This document shows positions 6,136 to 13,751 of a stretch of 16,452 bases of DNA, piece after piece. The translations under genes were made by a program, and so were the position numbers. The notes below the pieces were generated by a model. That model was not told the origin of the DNA. It ran no database searches and saw only the letters and a program-made list of their open reading frames with translations. Positions within the stretch are counted from its first letter, which is position 1. Each line of letters opens with the position of its first letter. Source of the stretch: Candidatus Heimdallarchaeota archaeon (GTDB lineage Archaea; Asgardarchaeota; Heimdallarchaeia; Heimdallarchaeales; Heimdallarchaeaceae); contig JAEOTK010000165.1 of NCBI GenBank assembly GCA_016839875.1, positions 1 through 16,452 of the forward strand, in the 5' to 3' direction.

Positions 6136-7863
6136 ATGAATAAGAAAGAGCTCTATAAAATTTCAAAAAACGTTTATAGAGAAGCAATCATCCATTCTCA
6201 ATTACAAGCTGCTGGAAGCAATCAAGCTAAATTTCTTGAGAGGATTGGAAAAGATAAAATGGCTAGAATGCAAGATCAAGTTCTAAAGGTTTTATCTGCC
6301 TTTTACATAGCTATGCTATTTCTCTTACCTCTTAGGTCATTTTCCGAAGCATCTATTGCTCTGAACGATGGAATTAGTTCTGAATGGGTTACTTTTGTGG
6401 GCAGTTGTACCTTAGGTGGATTCTTCCTTATTATGCCTGTAATCTTGTTGGTTTTTTCAATTACTTTCATGTGGGGTTTAATGAGCGGAGGACCTTATCA
6501 ATGGATACATACCTTACCCTTTAGTCAAAAAGATATTGAGAAAATTGGCTTCTTTACATTCTTGAGAAGTATGAACTTTCAACTAATTGTTATGGTTTTA
6601 GTTCTTCCTGCTGGAACAATACTTGCTATTGCTTTTACTTTAAGTTCTGAGATTCCTTTAGCCAATAGTGTTTTAATGGTTCTTTTCAGCATATTGATCT
6701 CTTTTGTAAGTATTATTTTCTATCTAAGTATTGTTGTAATTCTTGGTCGAAAGATGGCAATATTAATGGAAGAACACGAAGTAAGTAGTAAACGAACTAC
6801 GTTCATTCGAATAATGACCTTCGTACTCTATCTTGTCTGTTCAATGGCTGCGATATATGTAATTCAGATAGGAGTAGAAATAATTCCTCAATTGTATCTT
6901 GGTTCAACAATGACTAGGGAGACTGTGAACATATTAAATATAGTTTTGAGTTTTATTCCATTTCCTTTTTCAGGAAGTTATTTTCTTACCTCTTTTGTTA
7001 TAGGATTTTCCAATATTCCCTCTTTGATACTTGTTGGATCAATTACTGGATTGTTGATTTTTTGTTTACTTACTTTGTTAATGTTCCGAAAAGCACTAAG
7101 TACTCTTAGAAACATAACTTCTACTGATTTCAAGAAATATAAGGAAAAATATGCAGAAGTCACAATAGATCAAGTGAATATAAACAAATCAAAACCTTTA
7201 GGAGCTTTTTTCAAAAGAGATTTAGCATTGATTACTCGAGAAATGCAATATATTATGTACTTGATTATGCCCATAATGATTCCTATTGTTGGGGCTGTCG
7301 CTCCATTTGACTATGAACCATTGGGGAATAGTGGGCTAACTCAAGGATTTCTTTTTCTCTTGTTTTACGTTGTTCTAAACTCATATATGTTAATTGTTGG
7401 ACTAACGAATATAGAAGCTGGAGGTGAAACAATTACTGCTTCTCTTCCTATAATTGTGAGAGATCAGGTAAAAGCTAAGCTACCGTTCTTCTTTAGTACT
7501 ATACCTTTAGCCTATCTTACATTCTTTTTATTTTCTATAGGAGATCCTCATTTCTGGGTTATGTTCAGTTTTGGTCTGCTGTATCTGCCAGTTATTCCAA
7601 TCTTAGGTGTTGCTGGACTTTTCTTCAAGATTCTGATTTTTGGAAAAATGCGATACAAATTTGTTTTAGAAGAAATTAATACTAGGTTTAAAATCACGAA
7701 ATATATTCTAGGTTTTGTCTTTGTAGCTGTTTTAGCAGGCTTCTATGCATTCATGGGATATCTAGGATATGTAGCTATAATTATTTCAGAAGTAGTATCT
7801 ATTATGCTATTAATTATTGCTTTCTTTGTTATGTTCCCCAAACCTAGGAAGCAAAGAGCTTAA
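6136..7863 (+). CDS. ABC-2 type transporter permease
   Basis: The 575-residue integral membrane subunit is the partner of the preceding ATPase. It has about 12 or 13 hydrophobic segments: five to seven between residues 50 and 316, then a charged cytoplasmic loop (about 318-370, KKYKEKYAEVT and FKRDLALITRE), then a second set to the C-terminus. This two-half layout, with an ER-rich amphipathic helix before the second half, is that of large single-chain ABC-2 permeases that export drugs, peptides or lipids. An N-terminal cytoplasmic stretch of about 48 residues is basic. The ATG at 6136 follows GGGAG with six-base spacing, and the gene lies ten bases after the ATPase stop, so the pair is one operon. 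T-rich sequence after the stop (7877-7896) probably ends the transcript. Substrate unknown. Confidence 0.9.
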   Translation: MNKKELYKISKNVYREAIIHSQLQAAGSNQAKFLERIGKDKMARMQDQVLKVLSAFYIAMLFLLPLRSFSEASIALNDGISSEWVTFVGSCTLGGFFLIMPVILLVFSITFMWGLMSGGPYQWIHTLPFSQKDIEKIGFFTFLRSMNFQLIVMVLVLPAGTILAIAFTLSSEIPLANSVLMVLFSILISFVSIIFYLSIVVILGRKMAILMEEHEVSSKRTTFIRIMTFVLYLVCSMAAIYVIQIGVEIIPQLYLGSTMTRETVNILNIVLSFIPFPFSGSYFLTSFVIGFSNIPSLILVGSITGLLIFCLLTLLMFRKALSTLRNITSTDFKKYKEKYAEVTIDQVNINKSKPLGAFFKRDLALITREMQYIMYLIMPIMIPIVGAVAPFDYEPLGNSGLTQGFLFLLFYVVLNSYMLIVGLTNIEAGGETITASLPIIVRDQVKAKLPFFFSTIPLAYLTFFLFSIGDPHFWVMFSFGLLYLPVIPILGVAGLFFKILIFGKMRYKFVLEEINTRFKITKYILGFVFVAVLAGFYAFMGYLGYVAIIISEVVSIMLLIIAFFVMFPKPRKQRA

Positions 7864-7876
7864 GGAAATATTCTCA

Positions 7877-7896
7877 CTTATTTTTCTTCTTTTAAA
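7877..7896 (+). terminator. T-rich archaeal-type terminator after the ABC permease
   Basis: Runs of T interrupted by C (CTTATTTTTCTTCTTTT) lie 14-33 bases past the stop. Archaeal RNA polymerase terminates at such U-rich tracts without needing a hairpin. Confidence 0.4.
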
Positions 7897-7914
7897 GAAA
7901 ATAGAAGGTAAAAA

Positions 7915-7924
7915 TTAAATATAT
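7915..7924 (+). promoter_or_regulatory. TATA-like box of the SDR gene
   Basis: TTAAATATAT lies about 43 bases before the ATG at 7963, so the leader would be about 17 bases. AGGAA at 7946-7950 is a weak, distant ribosome site. Confidence 0.4.
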
Positions 7925-7962
7925 GTCTATTAGCATCACATACCTAGGAATGAATCAAGAAA

Positions 7963-8955
7963 ATGAAAATCCTTCTTACTGGACCTTTCGGAAACGTTGG
8001 TGAAAGCACCCTCGAAGAACTTATGAAGCAGGGATATGAAGTTCGATGTTTTGATAAGAAAACCAGACGTACTAAGAAAGTTTACAAATTTATGTCAAAA
8101 AAGTACCCAAATAGGTTCGAAACAATATGGGGTGATATTAGAAATTTTGAAGATGTTATGAATATTGTTCAAGGAGGGATTGATTTTGTCATTCATCTTT
8201 GTGCTGTTATTCCTCCTGATTTCGACAAGGATCCAGAGTATGCAAATGAAGTTAATACGGGAGGTATGCAAAATTTAGTTGATGCAATTGAGAAATTATC
8301 AAACAAACCTAAAGTCCTTTTTACAAGTAGTCTAGCTTTATATGGCTCAACTATGGCAGAAGATCCTCCAAGAAAGGTAACAGATAGAATCGAACCTCTA
8401 CCACATGATATCTATGCTTTTCAAAAATGGGATATGGAAAAGATATTACAAGCTAGTTCACTGGAGTGGATGATTTTAAGATTAACAGCTGTTCCTTCAA
8501 TGCGAATGCCGATGAACGTACCTGCTTTAATGTATGAGGTTCCTTTCTATCAAAGAATGGAACCAGTACATACCTGGGATGTTGGTTTAGCTTGTGTAAA
8601 TGCAATTAAAGCGTTTGAAAATCAAAGTATTATGAATGTTGCTGGAGGAGATTCTTGTAGAATGACTTCTGGAGATTACATTACTAGACTATTGGAAGCT
8701 TTTGGAGTAGGACCAATACCTCCTGAATGCTTTAGAGTTCCTAAAGATGATAAAGATTGGTTTCATTTAGATTGGTTATATACTAAAGATTCACAGGAAC
8801 TTCTGAAATATCAAAGATATACTCTTGAGGATTTTGCAAAAGAATTTGAGAGTAGAATAAAATTAAGAAAAGCTCTAATAAAAATAGTAAGTCCTTTAGC
8901 TAAATTATTCCTTATAATTCGATCTCCTTACTACAGAGAAAACAAGAAAAAATAA
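7963..8955 (+). CDS. NAD(P)-dependent epimerase/dehydratase-like protein (extended SDR family)
   Basis: The 330-residue Rossmann-fold oxidoreductase or epimerase is probably cytoplasmic. The cofactor loop TGPFGNVG at residues 6-13 fits TGxxGxxG. Asp31 at the end of the second strand suggests NAD rather than NADP. GDIRNFEDV at 57-65 is the adenine-side Asp motif. TSS at 121-123 and YAFQK at 151-155 provide the Ser, Tyr and Lys of the SDR catalytic set. By family, members act on nucleotide sugars, isoprenoids or related substrates, but nothing here fixes which. The C-terminal 30 residues are basic and hydrophobic (KIVSPLAKLFLIIRSPYY), perhaps a membrane-touching helix. It stands alone between the ABC operon and a convergent gene, with its own TATA-like box and a terminator right after its stop. 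Confidence 0.92.
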   Translation: MKILLTGPFGNVGESTLEELMKQGYEVRCFDKKTRRTKKVYKFMSKKYPNRFETIWGDIRNFEDVMNIVQGGIDFVIHLCAVIPPDFDKDPEYANEVNTGGMQNLVDAIEKLSNKPKVLFTSSLALYGSTMAEDPPRKVTDRIEPLPHDIYAFQKWDMEKILQASSLEWMILRLTAVPSMRMPMNVPALMYEVPFYQRMEPVHTWDVGLACVNAIKAFENQSIMNVAGGDSCRMTSGDYITRLLEAFGVGPIPPECFRVPKDDKDWFHLDWLYTKDSQELLKYQRYTLEDFAKEFESRIKLRKALIKIVSPLAKLFLIIRSPYYRENKKK

Positions 8956-8958
8956 AGA

Positions 8959-8990
8959 CTCCCAATAAAGATACTTGGAGATATTTTTTA
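8959..8990 (+). terminator. Hairpin plus T-run after the SDR gene
   Basis: CTCCCAA (8959-8965) pairs with TTGGAG (8975-8980) with one bulged C, followed by TTTTTT at 8984-8989. It lies in the 37-base gap between two convergent genes. Confidence 0.55.
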
Positions 8991-8992
8991 AC

Positions 8993-9625
8993 TCATTTTT
9001 GTGTCATATATAGGAGTTCCATTTCTAATCTCAGATATTTGGGCTGAAACATTCCTCTCATTATCATAAGAAGCTTCTTTATCCAACCAATTTCTATAAT
9101 TGAATCAAATCTCTCTTTCAAAGTTTTATTTGTTGGTCCTATACTAATTCTGTAAACACAAGCTTTATCATATTCACATTCAACACAGTTTTTTCTGAAT
9201 CTTTCTCCTTCATCTAGTAATCCTTCTTCGTTAATTACTTCCTGAAAGAGAGTAAACTTTGTTATGTCACCATCAAAATCCTCAACTAATTGTCCATAAT
9301 TCTTCATAAATAAGTCAGAGAATAATCTCAGTCTGTTTTTGTATTCAGTAAAATCATCTTCTGGATCTGCGTTCATTATGACTGTGATCTTTTCTGATGG
9401 AAAAGTCAAAGTTTTGCTTTTTTCCATTTTGAATTCATGAAATTGGTTAGGGTGAGCTTGATCGTAGATTAACATTGCATTATAGAGTGCTGAATGCAAA
9501 AGAGTTTCATCTGTGAAGGTGCTATCTTTAGATAAATCAGCACAATGCATCCCAATGTGACACATCAAAGATCGAGCAAAAAGAGGAATGCCACTTTCAT
9601 GTGTGATGATAATATTTTGTATCAT
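8993..9625 (-). CDS. Small longin-like domain protein with a C-terminal CxxC-x5-C motif
   Basis: The 210-residue soluble protein is not assigned to a named family. The start, IIITHESGIPLFARSL, is the strand-turn-strand opening typical of longin/roadblock proteins. It is followed by a helix with LLHSALYNAMLIYDQA, strands around KTLTFPSEKITVIMNAD and a long helix (LRLFSDLFMKNYGQLVEDF). This is the order expected for a longin domain of about 135 residues. After it come Cys147, Cys150 and Cys156 (CVECEYDKAC), which could bind zinc with a fourth ligand elsewhere, and a basic amphipathic C-terminal helix around residues 180-200. With the two 468-residue proteins it makes three longin-like genes in this window. 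The role is probably protein-protein contact with GTPases (inference). The ATG at 9625 lies about 26 bases after a TATA-like box, so the mRNA is probably leaderless. Confidence 0.82.
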   Translation of the reverse strand: MIQNIIITHESGIPLFARSLMCHIGMHCADLSKDSTFTDETLLHSALYNAMLIYDQAHPNQFHEFKMEKSKTLTFPSEKITVIMNADPEDDFTEYKNRLRLFSDLFMKNYGQLVEDFDGDITKFTLFQEVINEEGLLDEGERFRKNCVECEYDKACVYRISIGPTNKTLKERFDSIIEIGWIKKLLMIMRGMFQPKYLRLEMELLYMTQK

Positions 9626-9645
9626 TATAACTCTTTTACCAAACT

Positions 9646-9657
9646 GGTTTATTATCT
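9646..9657 (-). promoter_or_regulatory. TATA-like box for the small longin-like gene
   Basis: On the - strand GATAATAAA, preceded by AAAA, is centred about 26 bases before the ATG at 9625. This predicts a leaderless mRNA. Confidence 0.45.
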
Positions 9658-9676
9658 TTTTGTTAAACCAAATTTC

Positions 9677-11053
9677 CTATTTTCTAAATATCTCCATATC
9701 AATGACTTTGTTCTCTAATCGTGCTTTATCTGCTGCAAATGCCATTAAATGCGATTCCAAAGAAGATCTAGCATCAGTAAGAGGAGGTTGAGAATCTCTA
9801 TCTCGAATTGTCTGTAAAAAGGATCTAAACAATCTATCATCTCCCCCACTATGGCCTGTTATTAATCCTGTTTTTCTTATAATCTCTTCTTTGCCTGTAT
9901 ATGCATCCATCAGACGGATAGTATCTCCAGAAGCAAGGAAGTCTCCGATTATTGTTCCTTTTGTTCCATCAATTCGTATAGTCCTACCTTCCATGTAGGA
10001 AAAACATTGCATTGTGAATGTAGCAGTTACGTTATTAGTAAATTCTATGTTTACAACTTGATGATCAACAACGTTATGATCTTCAATTGCATAAACACAT
10101 CTTCCGTAATCCGTTTCTCTTAATGCTTTCATTCTTCCTTCTTTGGTAAAATCATTGGTTATTGTACTAACTGGCCATTCCTCAACTTTGTTGATTTTGT
10201 TAAACGGATAGAATCGTTTCATATTAGGATACTTGAGTAAAGTTTTTGACATGAATTTCATAAAAGGTGTCCCTCCTTTACTTGATATTTGTAGCCAAGG
10301 TTCAACATCTATATAGATTCTTGGAGAATAATAAAGACAACTATCAGAAACTGGACAACCATCAGTACATCTATCTGGAGCTCCTTCAGGTTGATTCTCT
10401 CTACCAAAATGAATCTGCGATCCAAATGAACTGATTTTTTTTGTAGGACTTCCTACCAGCCAATAAAGAATGTCCATATCATGACAAGACTTTGCTAGTA
10501 TCATAGGACTAGATTTTTCTCTGTTGTGCCAATTACCTCTTACAAAAGAATGAGCATAGTGAAATGAGGAAACATTTTCCCGAAGAGAAATGTTAACAAC
10601 GTTACCAATTTTACCAGCATTAATTATTGAATGTATTGTTGAGAAAAACTCAGTATATTTGAGTACATGACAGATCTGAAGAAGTCTTCCTGTTTGTTCA
10701 GATACTTCTACTAGCTTCTTACAGTCTTCCACTGTTGTTGCCATGGGTTTCTCAAGTAGTACATCATAGCCTTGTTGCATTGCTCTAATGGCAGGTTCAG
10801 CGTGCATTCGATCTTGAGTTGTTATTACAGCTATGTCCGCAAGTTTTTCTAATTCTAGTAGTTTTTCCCAGGTTTTGAAACAAAAATCTGAAGATATTTG
10901 ATGTTTAGTCGCAAAACTTTCTCTTCTTGAATCAATAGGTTCTGCAACTGCAATAAATCCAATCTCATCAGGATGCTGAAGAGCATATTCACCATATGTG
11001 TCAGCACCTCTATCTCCTGCTCCGATAACAATAGCTGATAGTTTTTCAGACAT
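9677..11053 (-). CDS. Gfo/Idh/MocA-family NAD(P)-dependent oxidoreductase
   Basis: This is a cytoplasmic Rossmann-fold dehydrogenase of 458 residues. The nucleotide loop is GAGDRG at 11-16, the EKP motif is at 101-103, and SCHDMDILYWL near 189-199 carries the His/Asp pair of the active site. The C-terminal alpha/beta domain has GHSGGDDRL at 400-408, seen in sugar-handling members. An insert at 229-239 has C-x3-C-x5-C, a motif I recall from an uncharacterised subgroup of this family. Substrate is probably a sugar or inositol derivative, unproven. The ATG at 11053 is chosen over an in-frame TTG at 11080 because the TATA-like box ends at 11081, right against that TTG, so transcription should start near 11060, downstream of it. 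No operon partner is adjacent. Confidence 0.94.
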   Translation of the reverse strand: MSEKLSAIVIGAGDRGADTYGEYALQHPDEIGFIAVAEPIDSRRESFATKHQISSDFCFKTWEKLLELEKLADIAVITTQDRMHAEPAIRAMQQGYDVLLEKPMATTVEDCKKLVEVSEQTGRLLQICHVLKYTEFFSTIHSIINAGKIGNVVNISLRENVSSFHYAHSFVRGNWHNREKSSPMILAKSCHDMDILYWLVGSPTKKISSFGSQIHFGRENQPEGAPDRCTDGCPVSDSCLYYSPRIYIDVEPWLQISSKGGTPFMKFMSKTLLKYPNMKRFYPFNKINKVEEWPVSTITNDFTKEGRMKALRETDYGRCVYAIEDHNVVDHQVVNIEFTNNVTATFTMQCFSYMEGRTIRIDGTKGTIIGDFLASGDTIRLMDAYTGKEEIIRKTGLITGHSGGDDRLFRSFLQTIRDRDSQPPLTDARSSLESHLMAFAADKARLENKVIDMEIFRK

Positions 11054-11080
11054 AATAGCCAATCTAAATCTCTTGAACAA

Positions 11081-11090
11081 GCTTATATCT
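11081..11090 (-). promoter_or_regulatory. TATA-like box for the Gfo/Idh/MocA gene, fixes its start codon
   Basis: The - strand reads AGATATAAGC after an A-rich BRE-like run. The predicted start site near 11060 leaves a leader of only about seven bases before the ATG at 11053 and excludes the TTG at 11080. Confidence 0.5.
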
Positions 11091-11129
11091 TTTTTCTAGA
11101 ATGTAGATTTTTTGATTCCCTTTTCACAC

Positions 11130-11348
11130 CTATTTATACTGTGACACCATAGATCTTCTTCGTCTCATTATTGATATAAGATGAACTATTAGTGTTGATA
11201 CTATAATGATTATACCATAATAGAAAATAAGAACTCTCGTTAGGATCAATATCATGACCGTTACATTTATTACTAGAGAAAGAATCTCTCTCCACCATCT
11301 CTTAAGAAAACTCTTCCAATTTGGACGAGAGTACTTCTCATGATGCAC
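11130..11348 (-). CDS. Small two-transmembrane protein, hypothetical
   Basis: About 72 residues are encoded, in a gap that otherwise holds no gene. A basic, Trp-rich start (NWKSFLKRWWRE) is followed by two hydrophobic segments (ILSLVINVTVMILILTRVLIF and YYGIIIIVSTLIVHLISI) and a basic tail (MRRRRSMVSQYK). Charges predict a hairpin with both ends in the cytoplasm. No family is recognised. The GTG at 11348 has GTGAT four bases before it, like sites seen earlier in the window; GTG at 11357 is the other in-frame choice. No clear promoter is seen. It could be a real small membrane protein or a chance hydrophobic frame; the clean charge pattern favours a real gene. Confidence 0.5.
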   Translation of the reverse strand: MHHEKYSRPNWKSFLKRWWREILSLVINVTVMILILTRVLIFYYGIIIIVSTLIVHLISIMRRRRSMVSQYK

Positions 11349-11406
11349 AATTATCACTTAGCACAAACAAACTTGAACAGTTATTCGTTTTATGTGATTC
11401 ATTGAA

Positions 11407-12462
11407 TTAGTAAAAATCCTTTCCTAATTGTTCTTCTAAATAGTTCATATCGTTGCTATCTTTCAAAAAAGTACCTAAATTACCAATTCTCAAATTCTTT
11501 AAACCTTGATTTTTCATTGATTTGTAACTCTCAACCATTTCTTCTTTTCTTGGTGCTCGATAGATAGGTTCAGTTAACTGATAACATGGAAAGAATGCTA
11601 GTAATGTTGTAGGTATTTTTGGATCAACATTGGCTATTAATTCTGCTATTTTTTCATGCTCATCTGTCTCAACAAAGAATGGAATATAGAGACTTAGAAT
11701 CTCCAAGGTAAACCCTAAATCAATAATTCTTTGAACACTTTCAAGAATCTGTTCGTTTGAAGTCCCACAGAGTTTTTTGTAAACCTCTTCTGAATATGCC
11801 TTAATGTCTAGCCAAAATGCATCGATTCCACCAGCAGCATATTCTTCCAAATTCTTAGGAGTTAAACCATATCCATTTGTTTCGAGAAGTATCCAGAGAT
11901 CATCATTTTCTTTTTTTATTTTCTTTGCTGCTTCTGTGTAGAATTCAGGCTTACACATAATGTCTCCACCAGTGAAAGCTATGATATTCCTTGCAGGTCC
12001 AAAACCTTGAGGACTAAGCACTATTTGTTCAGGTTTAAGTTTTCTTGGGCATCTTTCAGAAAACTGTCCATATAGAACACATGATCCGCAATGTCTGCAT
12101 AAACGATGTGCATGCCAGCTAGTTGCAGCTTTTTTCGGTTCAAAAACAGTTACATTCTCTCTATATTCTGCAGCTGATTTCGCAATTTGATCAGTACTCA
12201 TCCACCTCCCACTCAGAACTTTACTGAAATCATGAGAGTGGCATTTTTTGCAATCGTGGTTGCATCCACTTTGATAAATTGATAGATAATCTTCTGGTCT
12301 TGATAGGTGAACCGATTTGATGACTCTTTCAAATCCCTCATCTCCCGTTCTCAAAGTGCTATCACAAGCTCTCCTTTTTACATCCTTACCTACTTGAACC
12401 ATACAAGAACCAGGAGAATATCCTTGGGAAACCAAAGAACATTGTGATTTTTCTTGAGACAT
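11407..12462 (-). CDS. Radical SAM protein, PflA/COG1180-like, with extra cysteine cluster
   Basis: The 351-residue protein is an S-adenosylmethionine-cleaving iron-sulfur enzyme. CNHDCKKC at 67-74 is the CX3CX2C site for the 4Fe-4S cluster. FTGGDIMC at 163-170 is the SAM-binding GGE-like motif. LLETNGYG at 192-199 and DIKAY at 219-223 are as in pyruvate formate-lyase activating enzymes. Between the first site and the GGD motif sits an insert with Cys122, Cys125, Cys128 and Cys138 (LCRHCGSC and RCP), fit to hold a second cluster, as in activases of glycyl-radical enzymes. The N-terminal 60 residues carry three more cysteines and match nothing I know. No glycyl-radical enzyme is in the window, so the target is unknown. 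The TATA-like box is about 27 bases before the ATG, suggesting a leaderless mRNA. Confidence 0.92.
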   Translation of the reverse strand: MSQEKSQCSLVSQGYSPGSCMVQVGKDVKRRACDSTLRTGDEGFERVIKSVHLSRPEDYLSIYQSGCNHDCKKCHSHDFSKVLSGRWMSTDQIAKSAAEYRENVTVFEPKKAATSWHAHRLCRHCGSCVLYGQFSERCPRKLKPEQIVLSPQGFGPARNIIAFTGGDIMCKPEFYTEAAKKIKKENDDLWILLETNGYGLTPKNLEEYAAGGIDAFWLDIKAYSEEVYKKLCGTSNEQILESVQRIIDLGFTLEILSLYIPFFVETDEHEKIAELIANVDPKIPTTLLAFFPCYQLTEPIYRAPRKEEMVESYKSMKNQGLKNLRIGNLGTFLKDSNDMNYLEEQLGKDFY

Positions 12463-12484
12463 CTGGATATACCTAAGAAAAATA

Positions 12485-12494
12485 AGTATAAGTT
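12485..12494 (-). promoter_or_regulatory. TATA-like box for the radical SAM gene
   Basis: The - strand reads AACTTATACT, centred about 27 bases before the ATG at 12462, in the 50-base gap after the upstream gene's stop. Confidence 0.45.
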
Positions 12495-12512
12495 ATTGTT
12501 ATCAATTTTGGT

Positions 12513-13658
12513 CTAATCTATTTCTTCATAATTTTCCTTTAGGATAACTTTTCTCTTAAACAAATCTTCAATTACGGCATCATAGACTTCCTCGTTCTGA
12601 CCTATGAATTCAGGAGGACATATTCCTTTTCTTGTGAAATTGCCTTGAAGTATTTGTCTAGCAACAGCGGTACATGTATAACCTGTTGTCCTTGCCATGG
12701 ATATTATACCCTTTTCTTTATCATATCGATCGATCATGTCGTATGAGTATCTTACTTTCTTACCTTCTTTCACTCCCTCTATAATAATTCGTAGAACAGT
12801 AAGATCTTCATCTCCTTCATTTAGCTTCCATTTATCAAACAGAAGCTTTGAAGTTATTTCTAGAGGAATAATTTCTTTTCCGTTTACATTGACAGCTTCA
12901 TTACTGAAGAATCCTGTTTCTCTGAATATTCTCATTATTTCAATATGACCTGGATATCGTAGTGTTTTTTCCTTCATGAAAGGGATATTCATGGTCATCA
13001 AAAGACTTCTAAGACCATCTGTGTTGAAAGCTTCAAGAGAACCTACTTCAGGAAAATCAATTAACTCTGGTTCTGAAAGTGCTGGTTTGATAATTGTTTC
13101 ACTATCTTCTACATATCGCGCTAATCTTACATATTCCTCAATAACATCTACAGGAGAAAATGGTGCTTTGTATTCAAAGGGCCAATCTCTTTCAACTGGT
13201 AATCCACCTACAAAACAAAGGAAAGAAGAAGTTTCTTCTAGTATTGAATCTATGTAGCCAAGAACTATGTTACTCAAGCCAGGAGCAACTCCACAATCTA
13301 CAACAGCTGTAACTCCCTTTTCTTTTGCAAGTTCATCTAAACCAAATGGATCTTCTCCAAAGAAAGAAATATCTACAATACTTTTTCCAGCTTCTATAAC
13401 TGTTTTTAGTGTTTGATATCCCATGAAACCGGGAAGAGCACCAATTACTAAATCATAATCTTTCACTAAATCAGTGATTAAATTTGGGTTGGATAAATCT
13501 GCGCAAATTCCATTCAAATCATAATTAGCTGTTAGCTTATCTAAGACAACTTGATTGTAATCTACAATAGAGACTTGTGTATCTGCATCATCAGCAAGAT
13601 CTCTTGCAATAACATTTCCAACTAATCCTGCACCTAAAACAATGATTTTCATCTTCAT
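12513..13658 (-). CDS. Saccharopine dehydrogenase-like / lysine 6-dehydrogenase-like oxidoreductase
   Basis: This is a cytoplasmic NAD(P)-dependent amino-acid dehydrogenase of 381 residues. The N-terminal Rossmann loop is VLGAGLVG at 7-14, with an acidic residue ending the second strand (IVDYN). The family block DCGVAPGLSN, with its PGLSN, closes the cofactor domain. The C-terminal part has RTTGYTCTAVARQILQG and then GICPPEFIG, the usual TG...PE ending of saccharopine and lysine 6-dehydrogenases. By family, the reaction joins or splits a C-N bond at the epsilon-amino group of lysine, or similar substrates such as carboxynorspermidine; the sequence does not decide which. The length is near that of lysine 6-dehydrogenase. 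ATG at 13658 and at 13652 are both possible starts. A TATA-like stretch (GTTATTAAT on the - strand) 22-25 bases away favours leaderless transcription. Confidence 0.93.
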   Translation of the reverse strand: MKMKIIVLGAGLVGNVIARDLADDADTQVSIVDYNQVVLDKLTANYDLNGICADLSNPNLITDLVKDYDLVIGALPGFMGYQTLKTVIEAGKSIVDISFFGEDPFGLDELAKEKGVTAVVDCGVAPGLSNIVLGYIDSILEETSSFLCFVGGLPVERDWPFEYKAPFSPVDVIEEYVRLARYVEDSETIIKPALSEPELIDFPEVGSLEAFNTDGLRSLLMTMNIPFMKEKTLRYPGHIEIMRIFRETGFFSNEAVNVNGKEIIPLEITSKLLFDKWKLNEGDEDLTVLRIIIEGVKEGKKVRYSYDMIDRYDKEKGIISMARTTGYTCTAVARQILQGNFTRKGICPPEFIGQNEEVYDAVIEDLFKRKVILKENYEEID

Positions 13659-13675
13659 CTGTTCTTTTCTGCAAG

Positions 13676-13688
13676 ATTAATAACTTTT
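13676..13688 (-). promoter_or_regulatory. TATA-like box for the saccharopine dehydrogenase-like gene
   Basis: The - strand reads AAAAGTTATTAAT, 20-30 bases before the ATG at 13658. It is a weaker match than the other boxes in the window. Confidence 0.35.
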
Positions 13689-13708
13689 ACGAAAAAAACG
13701 AAAATTGG

Positions 13709-13751
13709 AAAAAAAGGTGATTGATGCAGTTTATTCTTTAGCTGCATCAAT
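13709..13751 (-). terminator. Hairpin plus T-run terminator at the end of the MFS gene
   Basis: On the - strand a perfect 10-bp stem (ATTGATGCAG and CTGCATCAAT, i.e. 13742-13751 with 13720-13729) encloses a 12-base loop holding the MFS stop codon. After CACC follow seven T (13715-13709). A further T-run lies near 13692-13698. This looks like a bacterial intrinsic terminator, though archaeal termination needs only the T-run. Confidence 0.7.

Noticed and set aside
11054..11080. TTG at 11080 as start of the Gfo/Idh/MocA gene
   Set aside because: The TATA-like box directly abuts it, so the transcript should begin downstream; ATG at 11053 also fits the usual distance to the GxGxxG loop.
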